Shown here: positions 8,059 to 16,123 of the stretch, piece after piece | Position numbering within the stretch: the first letter of the stretch is position 1 | How the letters are laid out: each line of letters opens with the position of its first letter | NCBI GenBank assembly: GCA_004557645.1 | Contig: SFGI01000033.1 | Coordinates: 1 to 25,782, forward strand | Direction of reading: 5' to 3' | From: [Eubacterium] saphenum | GTDB taxonomy: Bacteria; Bacillota; Clostridia; Lachnospirales; Anaerotignaceae | DNA: 25,782 nucleotides | The notes under the pieces: generated by a model | The model's input: the letters and a program-made list of their open reading frames with translations, nothing else | Told to the model about the DNA's origin: nothing | Database searches by the model: none | Made by a program: the position numbers and the translations under genes

Positions 8059-8504
8059 TTTCTTCTGGCCGCCCTGCGTTCAGCCCTTTCTCTGGCTCTG
8101 CGGGCTTCTCTGTTCTCCACGGCTGCCTGAGCCATGGAAACGGGCGCCTGAGTACCAAGAGGAACAGATGCAGGATTTGTATGTACTGCCGTTCTGGCTG
8201 CATGATATTCTTTTACTTCCTTGGAAATATACGCAATCATATCCATGCAGTCGTAAATATCCAGCGTTCTTTCTGCTTCGATGGCATCCATGGTGCTTTC
8301 GCCGAGGATATCATCCAAAATATTCAGCATAAAATCAGTACCTTTGTCGATGTCCTTTACATCGTCCATATTTTCGCCGAAGGATCTCATTTCTCTGCCG
8401 ATTTCTTCCAAACGTTTTACGAATGTAAGGTCACCGGGTACATAGGCTTTCACCCCTGCAATATCCAGTTCGATCTCATGCTTGCGAAACTCAAATCTTC
8501 CCAT
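8055..8504 (-). CDS. Tail assembly chaperone (gpG-like)
   Basis: 149 residues. By position (between tail tube and Gp15) and by its acidic helical body it is the first tail assembly chaperone, which binds the tape measure during tail assembly. The N-terminal strand MGRFEFRKHEIELDIAGVKA and the later IDKGTDFMLNILDDILGES fit the family. The C-terminus is highly basic (NREARRARERAERRAARRK). A programmed frameshift as in lambda G/GT is unlikely: the next gene has its own ATGA-coupled start and the shared frame is closed 24 bases upstream by TGA. Confidence 0.75.
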   Translation of the reverse strand: MGRFEFRKHEIELDIAGVKAYVPGDLTFVKRLEEIGREMRSFGENMDDVKDIDKGTDFMLNILDDILGESTMDAIEAERTLDIYDCMDMIAYISKEVKEYHAARTAVHTNPASVPLGTQAPVSMAQAAVENREARRARERAERRAARRK

Positions 8505-8517
8505 TCTTCATTCCTCC

Positions 8518-9012
8518 TTATGCTTCGTCTGCGGGTGTAAATGTTTTTGTTGTAGTGTTGAACTCGCCATCGATGAAGTCGCCCACGCCATTCAGATTGC
8601 CGGTCACCTTCATCACGCCGCCGCCCTCGCCGGCAATAGAGGAAATCTCCACGGCAACCTTGAATTTTCTTGCCGCAAAAGTATTCGGTTTCTCCGCGAT
8701 AGGCTTGAACAGCTCCACTCTTACATAGTCCTTCTCTGCATCTGCCCCTGTTTTCTGATTTCTGCCGATGTCGTACAGTGCCATGACTGCAGCTTCATCG
8801 GAAATCATGTCGGAATCAAATGCAAATGTAGGCTGATACCCTTTGATGGTAGAGGTCTGCGCCTTCTGGTTGATATATGTTTTGGAATCCTTCTGGGCAT
8901 TGGGGTTTTCGTCCAGTGTGTTGAAACCAACGCCCATCAGGGAATATTTTTCTTCGCTGCTTGCGCCTGTGTTCAGATAGTCCGCTACCTGAAATCTCAT
9001 TACTGCTTCCAT
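8518..9012 (-). CDS. Major tail tube protein
   Basis: 164 residues, with AAGGAGTGAAAAGAGT before ATG 9012. The protein starts MEAVMRFQVADYLNTG, has MGVGFNTLDENPNAQKDSKT and QTSTIKGYQPTFAFDSDMIS in the middle, and a C-terminal GVMKVTGNLNGVGDFIDGEF. These are typical of Gram-positive siphophage tail tube proteins, which stack as hexamers to form the tube. It lies between the tail-terminator-like gene and the chaperone genes, as expected. Its length is normal. Confidence 0.85.
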   Translation of the reverse strand: MEAVMRFQVADYLNTGASSEEKYSLMGVGFNTLDENPNAQKDSKTYINQKAQTSTIKGYQPTFAFDSDMISDEAAVMALYDIGRNQKTGADAEKDYVRVELFKPIAEKPNTFAARKFKVAVEISSIAGEGGGVMKVTGNLNGVGDFIDGEFNTTTKTFTPADEA

Positions 9013-9027
9013 ACTCTTTTCACTCCT

Positions 9028-9456
9028 TTACTTACTCTGGAAATATTCCAGTCTGCATTGAATTTGGTATCTTGCCTTGTTTTCATCAACGGCAAAGGCA
9101 TAGCCAGAAGTCGTCGCTTCCATTGTCATTGCTTTCTTGCCTTCACCCAGATTTGGCAGGTTTCTTTCCATGGTCTGGGCCGTCAGCCAACGGGAAAAAT
9201 CCTCGTAAAAGCCCAAATTATCCAGCTGCTGTCGGATTTTCTCCCCGTAAAACTCCCTGCTGGACAGAACGAATTCGAACTGTCGCACAGAGGAACCGTC
9301 CACATAGGAACGAACGGTTTCCTGTGCCGGCACAACCTCAATGGAATAACTGCGGGCATCTACAGGAAGAAAATCCACATTGATTTTGTCATTGGAAAGG
9401 GGCGGATAGGTTCGGATGAATTTCCGCACCTGCTCCATAATATTTTCTTTGCTCAT
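9028..9456 (-). CDS. Minor capsid / tail terminator-like protein
   Basis: 142 residues. Resembles the phage minor capsid family (Minor_capsid_3 type), which in position corresponds to tail terminator or tail completion proteins that cap the tube at the head side. Visible elements are MSKENIMEQVRKFIRTYPPL, YSIEVVPAQETVRSYVDGSS, then REFYGEKIRQQLDNLGFYED and a C-terminal strand RYQIQCRLEYFQ. The start overlaps the previous stop as ATGA and has a GGGAGGAACAA ribosome site. Confidence 0.78.
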   Translation of the reverse strand: MSKENIMEQVRKFIRTYPPLSNDKINVDFLPVDARSYSIEVVPAQETVRSYVDGSSVRQFEFVLSSREFYGEKIRQQLDNLGFYEDFSRWLTAQTMERNLPNLGEGKKAMTMEATTSGYAFAVDENKARYQIQCRLEYFQSK

Positions 9457-9842
9457 TTGTTCCTCCCTTTCAAGTAGTTTTCAAAATCCTGCTCCACTTC
9501 TTTGCCGTGGTCTGCCATCATGCGCTTGTCCCATTGTTTCCCACGCATAGGTCCGCCATGGTAGTCGATATCCCGCCCGGTGTAGTGCTTCGGCGCACGT
9601 CCAGCCATGACTTCCCCCACATACTGATAGTGGGCATAAGGACCAGGGTAGATGATGCTGTCATCGGTCACCCTTGCGGCATTCACCATGTGGGCACCAC
9701 TGCCGGCAGACATAGGCACATAGGGCTGGCATTTCCGCTCCACATCCTCCGCAAGGAACCGCTGTGCCTCTTTGCTTTCCCCCAAGCCATACTTTTTCAG
9801 GATTTTTCCAGTGTCGATGTTTACTTCTGCTTGGATTTTCAT
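9453..9842 (-). CDS. Minor capsid protein (head-tail joining, HK97 gp10-like role)
   Basis: 129 residues from ATG 9842, which overlaps the previous stop as ATGA; longer starts would run into the preceding gene without a better ribosome site. Begins MKIQAEVNIDTGKILKKYGL, then AQRFLAEDVERKCQPYVPMS, a YPGPYAHYQYVGEVMAGRAP loop and a WDKRMMADHGKEVEQDFENY C-terminal helix. The Y-P-G-P-Y-A-x-x-Q-x-x-G pattern is typical of phage minor capsid / tail completion proteins acting at the neck. Confidence 0.8.
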   Translation of the reverse strand: MKIQAEVNIDTGKILKKYGLGESKEAQRFLAEDVERKCQPYVPMSAGSGAHMVNAARVTDDSIIYPGPYAHYQYVGEVMAGRAPKHYTGRDIDYHGGPMRGKQWDKRMMADHGKEVEQDFENYLKGRNK

Positions 9843-10183
9843 GCACCGCTCACCGCCCAATGCCGCAGTGTGCCACGGCGGTTATCCCCCACAGAAAGCA
9901 CCGTGAAGTACTCTCTGCCTGAAAGGTCTGCCTGCTTTTCCACGGATTCCACCACACCACGGACGATGAAATCACCGTTTTTGATATTGATATCATGCAT
10001 CACGCTTTCAGGAATCCTGACAGTGACCTTTGTGGCGCCTGTCAGCCCTTTGCTTTCCACGGCTGCTACCAGCTTGCCATGCCAGCTGACGCCTTCGATG
10101 ACGGTGCAGGTGTAGGTATCCATATCCGTTTTCGGTTCATAACCATACTGCACAACGGTGATGGTTTCCGTACATCCTAACAT
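9839..10183 (-). CDS. Minor capsid / head-closure-like protein
   Basis: 114 residues from ATG 10183; the stop of the previous gene shares a base with this start (TGATG), and GGGGGTG lies six bases upstream. A GTG at 10192 overlaps that site and is less likely. The protein begins MLGCTETITVVQYGYEPKTD and is beta-rich, with DINIKNGDFIVRGVVESVEK in the second half. This fits the small minor capsid proteins that act as head-closure or stopper parts between connector and tail. The assignment rests on position and fold impression rather than on a decisive motif. Confidence 0.7.
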   Translation of the reverse strand: MLGCTETITVVQYGYEPKTDMDTYTCTVIEGVSWHGKLVAAVESKGLTGATKVTVRIPESVMHDINIKNGDFIVRGVVESVEKQADLSGREYFTVLSVGDNRRGTLRHWAVSGA

Positions 10184-10536
10184 CAGCCACACCCCCGATA
10201 CATTAACCCTGTGTTTCCAAGGTAAAGAAATGCCGCCTGATACAGCCGCTGTTCGTCTGTCAGTGTATTGCTCACGCCTCTTGTGTAGGTTACAGAAATG
10301 CCATCGTTGGTTTCCTGCGAAACAACGCCGTTCTCATTCAGCAAATAAGCATCCGCCACCGCACAGCAGGCATCCTTTACCTTCGCCATGATGGCTTCAT
10401 CCGTCACATCTGCAATACGGTCGAAGCACACACGATCCAGATAGGCGGAAGCCTGGCGGGAGAGGCGCATGAAATCCTCTACCGCCATGGTGCCGTAATA
10501 GCTGCCTTTGTAATATTCGTACTCCGCATAGATCAT
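10183..10536 (-). CDS. Head-tail connector (adaptor) protein
   Basis: 117 residues with a GGGGGTGTCCCC leader before ATG 10536. The protein is mostly helical: MIYAEYEYYKGSYYGTMAVE, then FMRLSRQASAYLDRVCFDRI and AIMAKVKDACCAVADAYLLN, and a C-terminal LTDEQRLYQAAFLYLGNTGL. This pattern of four helices with a YLDR-type turn is characteristic of gp6/gp15-like adaptor proteins that bind below the portal. It directly follows the capsid genes, as expected. Confidence 0.82.
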   Translation of the reverse strand: MIYAEYEYYKGSYYGTMAVEDFMRLSRQASAYLDRVCFDRIADVTDEAIMAKVKDACCAVADAYLLNENGVVSQETNDGISVTYTRGVSNTLTDEQRLYQAAFLYLGNTGLMYRGCG

Positions 10537-10548
10537 GGGGACACCCCC

Positions 10549-10812
10549 TTACTGTGCGCCATGCTGTTCTTCCGTAGCCTTTTTCAGAGCATCGATCTCC
10601 TTCTTCAGGGCTTCATTTTCCTTTTCCAGAGCTTTGTTTTCCTTCTCCAAAGCCTTGTTTTCCTTTTTCAGCTCCGCCATGGCATCCTGCTTGGGTTCAC
10701 GCAGGACTTTGCCAGTTTTGGGATCTACTTCACAGAAGCCGGCAGCAAGCATTTCATCTACCCGCTCATCTGCCACACGGAGCTGTTTATTTCCTTTCAT
10801 TACCATCTTCAT
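10549..10812 (-). CDS. Small coiled-coil capsid-associated protein
   Basis: 87 residues. The first ~45 residues (MKMVMKGNKQLRVADERVDE, then AAGFCEVDPKTGKVLREP) are followed by a coiled coil made of tandem seven-residue units of the type LEKENKA/LEKENEA/LKKEIDA. The repeats are also visible at DNA level near 10590-10670. Small proteins of this kind commonly lie between the capsid and connector genes of Clostridia siphophages; the role is not known to me. GGAGG lies eight bases before ATG 10812. The repeated coil could vary in length between relatives. Confidence 0.72.
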   Translation of the reverse strand: MKMVMKGNKQLRVADERVDEMLAAGFCEVDPKTGKVLREPKQDAMAELKKENKALEKENKALEKENEALKKEIDALKKATEEQHGAQ

Positions 10813-10825
10813 GGGTCATTCCTCC

Positions 10826-11710
10826 TTACGCTTCTGTGTTGAACATGATGGCTGCTTTGCGCTTATTCAGGATGAATACATCATCATAGGATTCTTCAAA
10901 GTAGATATATTTCCCTTCGGAACCTGCGGAAGGTGCATCCAGCTGGGCAAAGGAATACTTTTCAGGTGTGATGACTGCAGAAGGATGGATCAGCAGCATG
11001 TTGATCTGCTTTGCACCAACGCCAGCCTTATAGCCCTCTGTGAAATCGTAGGCTGTTTTCATCAGGGCAGAAGGTACGGATTCAATCTGCACATCATCCA
11101 GAGAACGCACCGCACGGCTGATAGCGGATTCTCCATTCTGGATGTATCTGCTCAGTTCCTTGGCTCTCTGCAGGATGCCTTTTGTTGCGGGTGTCGCATA
11201 GAGGATTCTGCCTGTGGCAGGAACGTTTGCATCATCCATCGCTTCCATCCATGCATCGAATACCGTCAGAGCATTTTCCACGGTAATGACTGTTGTATCT
11301 GCAACACCGCCTGCTTCTTTCCAGTCTGCAAATACCTTGGAAACCAGATAAGCGTCCATTTCTGGGAATTTCTGCTCCTCGTTGAACACCTTTGTGATGT
11401 TCTGAATGGATGTCACCTGATTTGTCTCGTCGATATCCATGGGATGTACCAGTGTAGACCATTTTCTGTGGTTGGCCAGTGTCTTAGGCTCCCATTCGTT
11501 GTCGTAATTGCGTTTTGCTGTGCCGATGGTGTCTCTGTCGGCATCCACACGACCTGTGGTTTTCAGTGTGGGAATCTGGATGGTGTTTGCACCTGTCCAT
11601 TTGTAACGGGAATCATTTTCCGCACTGCGCAGGGCTGCGAAATGCAGGACATTGGGATATGCCTGGGCCAGAGCCTGAGCATACAGCTGTGCATAGTTAA
11701 TTGCTGCCAT
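10826..11710 (-). CDS. Major capsid protein (HK97 fold)
   Basis: 294 residues. Begins MAAINYAQLYAQALAQAYPN and contains YKWTGANTIQIPTLKTTGRV, then NEWEPKTLANHRKWSTLVHP and a conserved helix region INMLLIHPSAVITPEKYSFA; it ends with an FILNKRKAAIMFNTEA strand. This is the pattern of HK97-fold capsid proteins encoded after a GP20-type scaffold in Gram-positive phages. The absence of a long N-terminal delta domain agrees with the separate scaffold gene upstream. An AAAGGAGTGAATAAACT ribosome site precedes ATG 11710. Confidence 0.92.
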   Translation of the reverse strand: MAAINYAQLYAQALAQAYPNVLHFAALRSAENDSRYKWTGANTIQIPTLKTTGRVDADRDTIGTAKRNYDNEWEPKTLANHRKWSTLVHPMDIDETNQVTSIQNITKVFNEEQKFPEMDAYLVSKVFADWKEAGGVADTTVITVENALTVFDAWMEAMDDANVPATGRILYATPATKGILQRAKELSRYIQNGESAISRAVRSLDDVQIESVPSALMKTAYDFTEGYKAGVGAKQINMLLIHPSAVITPEKYSFAQLDAPSAGSEGKYIYFEESYDDVFILNKRKAAIMFNTEA

Positions 11711-11730
11711 AGTTTATTCACTCCTTTTCT

Positions 11731-12318
11731 TTATTTCATATCATTGTTTGTTTTTCTTACGCCGGTAAAGTTGAAGTTAAAGGGATTCTGTTCGCCACCG
11801 GCGCCTCCATTTGTACCTCTGGAAAAGATGCCGGGCGTCTTACTGGGATCAGAAAAATATCCTTTGTCCTTTGTCAGGGATTCCAGAATATCCTTGTCCC
11901 CCTTGCTCTTGTTGGCTTCATCCTTCAGAGCGATCTTAAACTCGGAGTAGACTGCCTTTTCTGTCAGCTCGTCTCTCCATTTCTGTTCGCCAACCACAGT
12001 CTTGAAACGGTTGGAGAAGTCTGCTTCCTCCGCCTCTTCCTTGGCCTTCTTCTCTGCCGCCGCTCTTTCCTCGGCGATCTTCTGTTCCAGATCCTCGAAT
12101 TTCTTCTTGAAATCCTCGTTGCCTTCTGCGGATTTCTTCAGGTCGGAAATGGTAGACTCATATTCCTTGATGGTGCCATTGGCCTTGTCCAGATCTGCCT
12201 TCACCTTATCGAAGTCACCCTTCGCCTTGCCGATGTCGGCAGTATTGATATCCAGCAGACCCTTCAACTGTTCCTCTGTGGCATCAGGGAAATATTTTTT
12301 AATATCCTCTCTTTTCAT
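11731..12318 (-). CDS. Capsid scaffold protein (phage GP20 type)
   Basis: 195 residues. Begins MKREDIKKYFPDATEEQLKG, as GP20-type minor structural/scaffold proteins do, then has a long charged coiled coil (about residues 30-115: KVKADLDKANGTIKEYESTI and EERAAAEKKAKEEAEEADFS) and a C-terminal NFNFTGVRKTN that would contact the capsid protein. Scaffolds guide capsid assembly and leave the prohead. An AAAGGAGAACAGAAAC ribosome site precedes the start. The gene immediately precedes the capsid gene. Confidence 0.88.
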   Translation of the reverse strand: MKREDIKKYFPDATEEQLKGLLDINTADIGKAKGDFDKVKADLDKANGTIKEYESTISDLKKSAEGNEDFKKKFEDLEQKIAEERAAAEKKAKEEAEEADFSNRFKTVVGEQKWRDELTEKAVYSEFKIALKDEANKSKGDKDILESLTKDKGYFSDPSKTPGIFSRGTNGGAGGEQNPFNFNFTGVRKTNNDMK

Positions 12319-12517
12319 GTTTCTGTTCTCCTTTCAGCTTTCAGTTTGTTCTCGCGGTTCTTTCCGCTCGCCTTGATAGTTTTTCGCCATTCCGGGCAAA
12401 CAAAAAAGACCTGTTTAACGTCTGTGTCCAAAGACGAGATAGCAGGATCACTACTCCTTTCTTTACAGCAGGACAAACTTTTTCATGGTGCGCCCTCCTT
12501 TCTGATTTTTTTGCACG
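12319..12517 (-). other. Leader region before scaffold gene with two tiny possible cistrons
   Basis: About 200 bases without a recognisable family gene lie between a terminator and the scaffold. A seven-residue ORF (MKKFVLL, 12463-12486) has an excellent AAAGGAGGGCGCACC ribosome site and is followed at once by a second AAAGGAG. An 18-residue ORF (MAKNYQGERKEPREQTES, 12334-12390) has no clear ribosome site but ends just before the scaffold ribosome site. A hairpin CGTCT/AGACG spans about 12419-12436. The region may be a leader controlling scaffold and capsid expression or the remnant of a lost small gene. I see no convincing promoter. Confidence 0.4.
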
Positions 12518-12546
12518 AAAAAACCCCGGTCCATAGGGCACCGGAG
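12518..12546 (-). terminator. Intrinsic terminator after the minor-head/ADP-ribosyltransferase gene pair
   Basis: On the minus strand a 7-bp stem CTCCGGT/ACCGGGG (one T-G pair) encloses a nine-base loop and is followed immediately by six T. It lies 14 bases after the stop of the small partner gene and before the scaffold. It splits the head gene operon into an upstream part (terminase to the small partner gene) and a downstream part (scaffold onward). Confidence 0.82.
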
Positions 12547-12560
12547 TATGTTCAGCAATA

Positions 12561-12863
12561 TTAAAAATCACAGCTTTTCAAATCCATCCAATCCTGATCT
12601 ATCATTTCTTCTTCAGGAATAGACATCAAATATTTTCTTTCTCTTTCTGAGGATCCAAGATATTTAAACTTTTCAACCTCGTCATCACTCATTTTATTAT
12701 ACAAATCAGAGATATCAGCATTCTCGACAGATTTCTGCAACCAATCTAAATACATTCTGCAAAAATCATTCATTGCCCGAGGCGGAAGTTTTTCCATTTC
12801 TTCCAGAGACGCAGAAAAATTTTCTCTTTTTGCATACTCAACCGCTGTTTTTACACGTTTCAT
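12561..12863 (-). CDS. Small acidic protein coupled to the ADP-ribosyltransferase fusion; candidate immunity protein
   Basis: 100 residues. I do not recognise a family. It begins MKRVKTAVEYAKRENFSASL and is then acidic and helical (EEMEKLPPRAMNDFCRMYLD, DISDLYNKMSDDEVEKFKYL), ending with IPEEEMIDQDWMDLKSCDF. The start overlaps the stop of the fusion gene as ATGA, so the two are translationally coupled, and a terminator follows directly. A small acidic protein encoded right after a toxin-type domain is the usual layout for an immunity protein; that role is inferred from context alone. Its bases are AT-rich like those of the ADP-ribosyltransferase part and unlike the head genes around it, suggesting the two arrived together. 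Confidence 0.7.
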   Translation of the reverse strand: MKRVKTAVEYAKRENFSASLEEMEKLPPRAMNDFCRMYLDWLQKSVENADISDLYNKMSDDEVEKFKYLGSSERERKYLMSIPEEEMIDQDWMDLKSCDF

Positions 12864-14725
12864 ACTACCCCGCCTTCCACAACATACGCACGGATAATAA
12901 TTTGATGCGCTATTTCGCTGTATTCTGCTTTATCGATATACAGATTTAATCCTTTTTCGCCGCCCAGTACTACTTCGCTTTCAGCTTTATTTTTTGTTAC
13001 AAATGCGTTAGTTCCCTTTGGCGCCAGGATCTCAAAACGTACCGCTTTATCCTGCATTATGTTTTTGTCTTTAATAAAACTTGTAGATACAAAAGCCTTT
13101 TCATTGATAGTTTTACCGGAGAGACTTTTCAGGTCTTCTTCTACTTTCTCGATAAGCTTATTTTTCTTTCGCGCCCAAGTAATATCAGAATTACCTAAGA
13201 TTTTACCGCGTGTATCCATAATTCCGAATACCTTAGAAAGATAATCCGCATTCACATAGCGTGTAAGTATGTAGTCATCATCAAGAGTATTTTTCTGAAT
13301 AGCACTCCTCAAAGCTTCAATGGTTTTCAGATCATCTTCGTCCAAAGGGCTTGTATAGAAACCGTCTTGTCTTAAATTGGAATTCAAAACGCTGTAATGA
13401 AATGTTTTTACATACCCACCGGGAGTACCATCAGCTTTTGTATGCTTATAGATAAGCTTATTTTCTTCTTTCGTGATATTTTTTCCATGTTGTTTTTGCA
13501 GAGTCGATCTCTCAGCTTCTCCACCATACTTGAATAAAGAATAATCCTTTAATTTCAATGTATCATGTTTTTCTTTTTTCGGCAATTCATATTTACTGCC
13601 AGACATTGTACCGCCCTTACCAACAACAAGACGGGTACCATCATGCTTTAATCCAGTCTGTTCCAAAAAGTCTCTGTGTGTGGCGTTCCACTCTCTGATC
13701 TTTGCCGCTGCTTCCGCTACATCCTGTCCAGCTGCAGCCATGGCGTTTTGCTCACGCTTCCAGCGTCTGATATTTCTTTCAATCTTCCGCTGTTCCTGCA
13801 TGGCTTCATACTCTGTCAGCTTCTTTCCGTTGTATTCAAAATTCCTTGCTTCGTAGTCTTCCAACAAGCCTTCACTGTATGTACGGCTCATTCCTTCAAA
13901 CCATGGCCTGAAGCTGTGGCTGCAGTTGATACCACCCAGACCAAGAGCTGTACCGTAGCCGGTGACTTCTACAAGTCCGGGATACTTTTTACTTTTACCA
14001 CTTCGACTGTAGATTTCCCCCTGCCACTTTGCGTGTTCTGGCCTTGCGCCACTGTGGGCGGATACCTCTACCAGATCAGAGCCGACTTCATCAGCTCTTG
14101 CATCCTGCAGCCGTAAAGCCGTCTGATTTACGCCAGTTACCAAGGCACGACGCACAGCTACTTCTATGCTGTCCACTCTGCCGGAAGGATACTTGATAGC
14201 ACCCACGCCGTCTGCAGACAGTTGTTTGATTGCACGGCGGATGGATGTATTATAATCCATCCCGCCCATCGTGATTTGCATATACGCCCTGTCCAGAGCC
14301 TGTTCAAACTGCCGTGTAGCTGTCCGTACTGTTGTCATGGTCAGATTCTGGAAAGTACCTGCTGTTTTATCGTACCCTGCCTGTAAGATCTGCTGCAGGT
14401 CTTTAGACGCTCCGATAGGCGGAGGGTCGAGCCCATTTCTTTTGTAGACTTCATCGTCAGACTTCAGAGCTACGTTGCCGGCGTCCTGCATCAGCTCACG
14501 CAGTTCCTTTTTTGTTTTGCCGGTCAGCTTTTTCAGTCTTGCAAGAATATCCTCTCTAACCATTCCTGCTTCTTCCAGCATTTTTGTTTGATGCTCTACA
14601 GCAGGAATCCAATAGTCATACGTACTGATACGCCGCGCCATGTCTGCCAGAATATCGGCTTCTGTCTGAGCGTACAGTTTGATCATATTGTCAGGAACAT
14701 TCTGCAGGTATTCAGGTGTTAGCAT
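12860..14725 (-). CDS. Minor head protein fused to a C-terminal ADP-ribosyltransferase domain
   Basis: 621 residues. Residues 1 to about 365 are a minor head protein (phage minor capsid protein 2 type), with SAHSGARPEHAKWQG at 222-236 and GGINCSHSFRPW at 264-275, expected inside the head near the portal. Residues about 375-621 show the arginine ADP-ribosyltransferase signature: R489 in YILTRYV, STS at 547-549 in KAFVSTSF, and E582-x-E584 in ESEVVLG. This R / S-T-S / E-x-E set is that of VIP2/iota-like toxins, in which the last Glu is catalytic and NAD+ is the donor. All key residues are present, so activity is likely. A head-borne copy could be ejected with the DNA, as with T4 Alt. The target is unknown. 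The ART part is more AT-rich than the head part. Confidence 0.9.
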   Translation of the reverse strand: MLTPEYLQNVPDNMIKLYAQTEADILADMARRISTYDYWIPAVEHQTKMLEEAGMVREDILARLKKLTGKTKKELRELMQDAGNVALKSDDEVYKRNGLDPPPIGASKDLQQILQAGYDKTAGTFQNLTMTTVRTATRQFEQALDRAYMQITMGGMDYNTSIRRAIKQLSADGVGAIKYPSGRVDSIEVAVRRALVTGVNQTALRLQDARADEVGSDLVEVSAHSGARPEHAKWQGEIYSRSGKSKKYPGLVEVTGYGTALGLGGINCSHSFRPWFEGMSRTYSEGLLEDYEARNFEYNGKKLTEYEAMQEQRKIERNIRRWKREQNAMAAAGQDVAEAAAKIREWNATHRDFLEQTGLKHDGTRLVVGKGGTMSGSKYELPKKEKHDTLKLKDYSLFKYGGEAERSTLQKQHGKNITKEENKLIYKHTKADGTPGGYVKTFHYSVLNSNLRQDGFYTSPLDEDDLKTIEALRSAIQKNTLDDDYILTRYVNADYLSKVFGIMDTRGKILGNSDITWARKKNKLIEKVEEDLKSLSGKTINEKAFVSTSFIKDKNIMQDKAVRFEILAPKGTNAFVTKNKAESEVVLGGEKGLNLYIDKAEYSEIAHQIIIRAYVVEGGVV

Positions 14726-14731
14726 TTAGCA

Positions 14732-16120
14732 TCACGCTCCAAAGTCGATTGTATCCGGCGCAGCTGGCATCATTTCTTTAGCTTCTTCTTCAGAGACACC
14801 GAAATACCATGAAATGAGTTCTTCTGGTTTCAGAATGCCACTGTCCACCATAGCTTTTCTCTGGGCGTATTCCACGCCGGTATCTGTCAGAACACCATCT
14901 CCCCAGTTGAAGGTAGCTTCATAGTCCCCAACAGGAGCAAGGCCATACAATCCTGCATAGTAATCCAGTACAAAGATCAGATGCCGCAAAGCATCCTCTA
15001 AGGATTTCTGAATTTCACAGATCGCAGAATAGCTTCTCTGTCGGCTCATTTTGATCTCTTCCGCCGTTTTTGCCTCGTTCTGCGGGTCGGACAGTGTACC
15101 ATAGGACAAATTGCAGTTGAACTCGATGCGCCGTAAAAGCTGATTCAGCCCGTTGAACAGAGAAGTATCCCTAATGGCAGGACTGAATACGCTGTACAGT
15201 TCATCGCCACTTCCTTTGAACACATCCACTTTACGGAACAGCCGCTCTTTTCCGGCTGGCAATTTCATATCATTCAGTGCCGTAACAGATGCGTCGATGG
15301 CTAATTCAGACCCTTCATATTCCCAGAGGATGCGGCTGTACTGCAAATCCGCCTGCTTGATCAATTCTGTGGCTCTGCTGTAAACGGAAACACCTAAGGG
15401 CGTACCTGCATCAATCTGATTCGCAAAGGGCATCTTGAAATAGACAAAAAGAGGACGTTCCAGTGTGGAGCCGTCCTGATAGCCCATGGTGATTTCTTCT
15501 TCCAGTCCTGCCCATTCATCCACACTGGATAGGCTGGCAGGCACGCCGATCTCGCTTTCCTGATAGGAAATGAATACTTTATTCTGCACCGTATAGCCAT
15601 CGTCCGTCAGCTGGTGGCGTTCCAGTCTGGTATACCAGGCACTTCCTTTTTTCTTCCGTTCCACGAACACCGCGCCGGTGATCTCCCCACGGCTGTTATA
15701 TGCCGTTGGAATAAATCTGTCTGCATGAACAAAATCAATGGCGATGCGTCCATTTTCTATGTATGGCTTCCATGCCATTCCGCCCAGTGCTGCGGCAAAT
15801 TCAGTCTGCTCCCGCAGCTTGGACAGCACCATGTTGTAGGTCTCCTGTAAAAAATCCGCCCGCTGGCTTCCGGTGATCTCGCTGTGAAATTCCACCGTTA
15901 CCAGTCTGGCAATTTCAGAGGCCACCGCCGCAGCCAGTCCCAGGCTTTCCGCATTCTTATCCAGCCATGGAGATTTGTTGCGGAACATCTGCTGCCACAG
16001 TTCGATCGCTTCCTGCATACCGGAGCTGACCGCCACCTCTGCACCAATGGCTTTTTTTATGGTTTCTCCACGGAAGAACATCCGAAGCACCCCCTTGATC
16101 CATGTGATAAAATTTTTCAT
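14732..16120 (-). CDS. Portal protein (SPP1 Gp6-like)
   Basis: 462 residues. Begins MKNFITWIKGVLRMFFRGET and contains MFRNKSPWLDKNAESLGLAA, a beta region FVHADRFIPTAYNSRGEITG, then RPLFVYFKMPFANQIDAGTP and GVSVYSRATELIKQADLQYS, and LSDPQNEAKTAEEIKMSRQR near the clip/stem. These match Gram-positive siphophage portals that form the dodecameric DNA entry ring. It starts a few bases after the terminase stop with a GAGGAGGGGG site upstream. The length is normal. Confidence 0.9.
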   Translation of the reverse strand: MKNFITWIKGVLRMFFRGETIKKAIGAEVAVSSGMQEAIELWQQMFRNKSPWLDKNAESLGLAAAVASEIARLVTVEFHSEITGSQRADFLQETYNMVLSKLREQTEFAAALGGMAWKPYIENGRIAIDFVHADRFIPTAYNSRGEITGAVFVERKKKGSAWYTRLERHQLTDDGYTVQNKVFISYQESEIGVPASLSSVDEWAGLEEEITMGYQDGSTLERPLFVYFKMPFANQIDAGTPLGVSVYSRATELIKQADLQYSRILWEYEGSELAIDASVTALNDMKLPAGKERLFRKVDVFKGSGDELYSVFSPAIRDTSLFNGLNQLLRRIEFNCNLSYGTLSDPQNEAKTAEEIKMSRQRSYSAICEIQKSLEDALRHLIFVLDYYAGLYGLAPVGDYEATFNWGDGVLTDTGVEYAQRKAMVDSGILKPEELISWYFGVSEEEAKEMMPAAPDTIDFGA

Positions 16121-16123
16121 TGC

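Noticed and set aside
8030..8070. Possible programmed frameshift between the two tail chaperone genes (lambda G/GT style)
   Set aside because: The second gene has its own ATGA-coupled start, its frame is closed 24 bases upstream by TGA, and no standard slippery heptamer is present.
12346..12571. Protein-coding frames of 70-76 residues on either strand in the pre-scaffold leader
   Set aside because: They cross a terminator or lack a ribosome site and have no recognisable pattern; only the tiny cistrons are mentioned, with low confidence.
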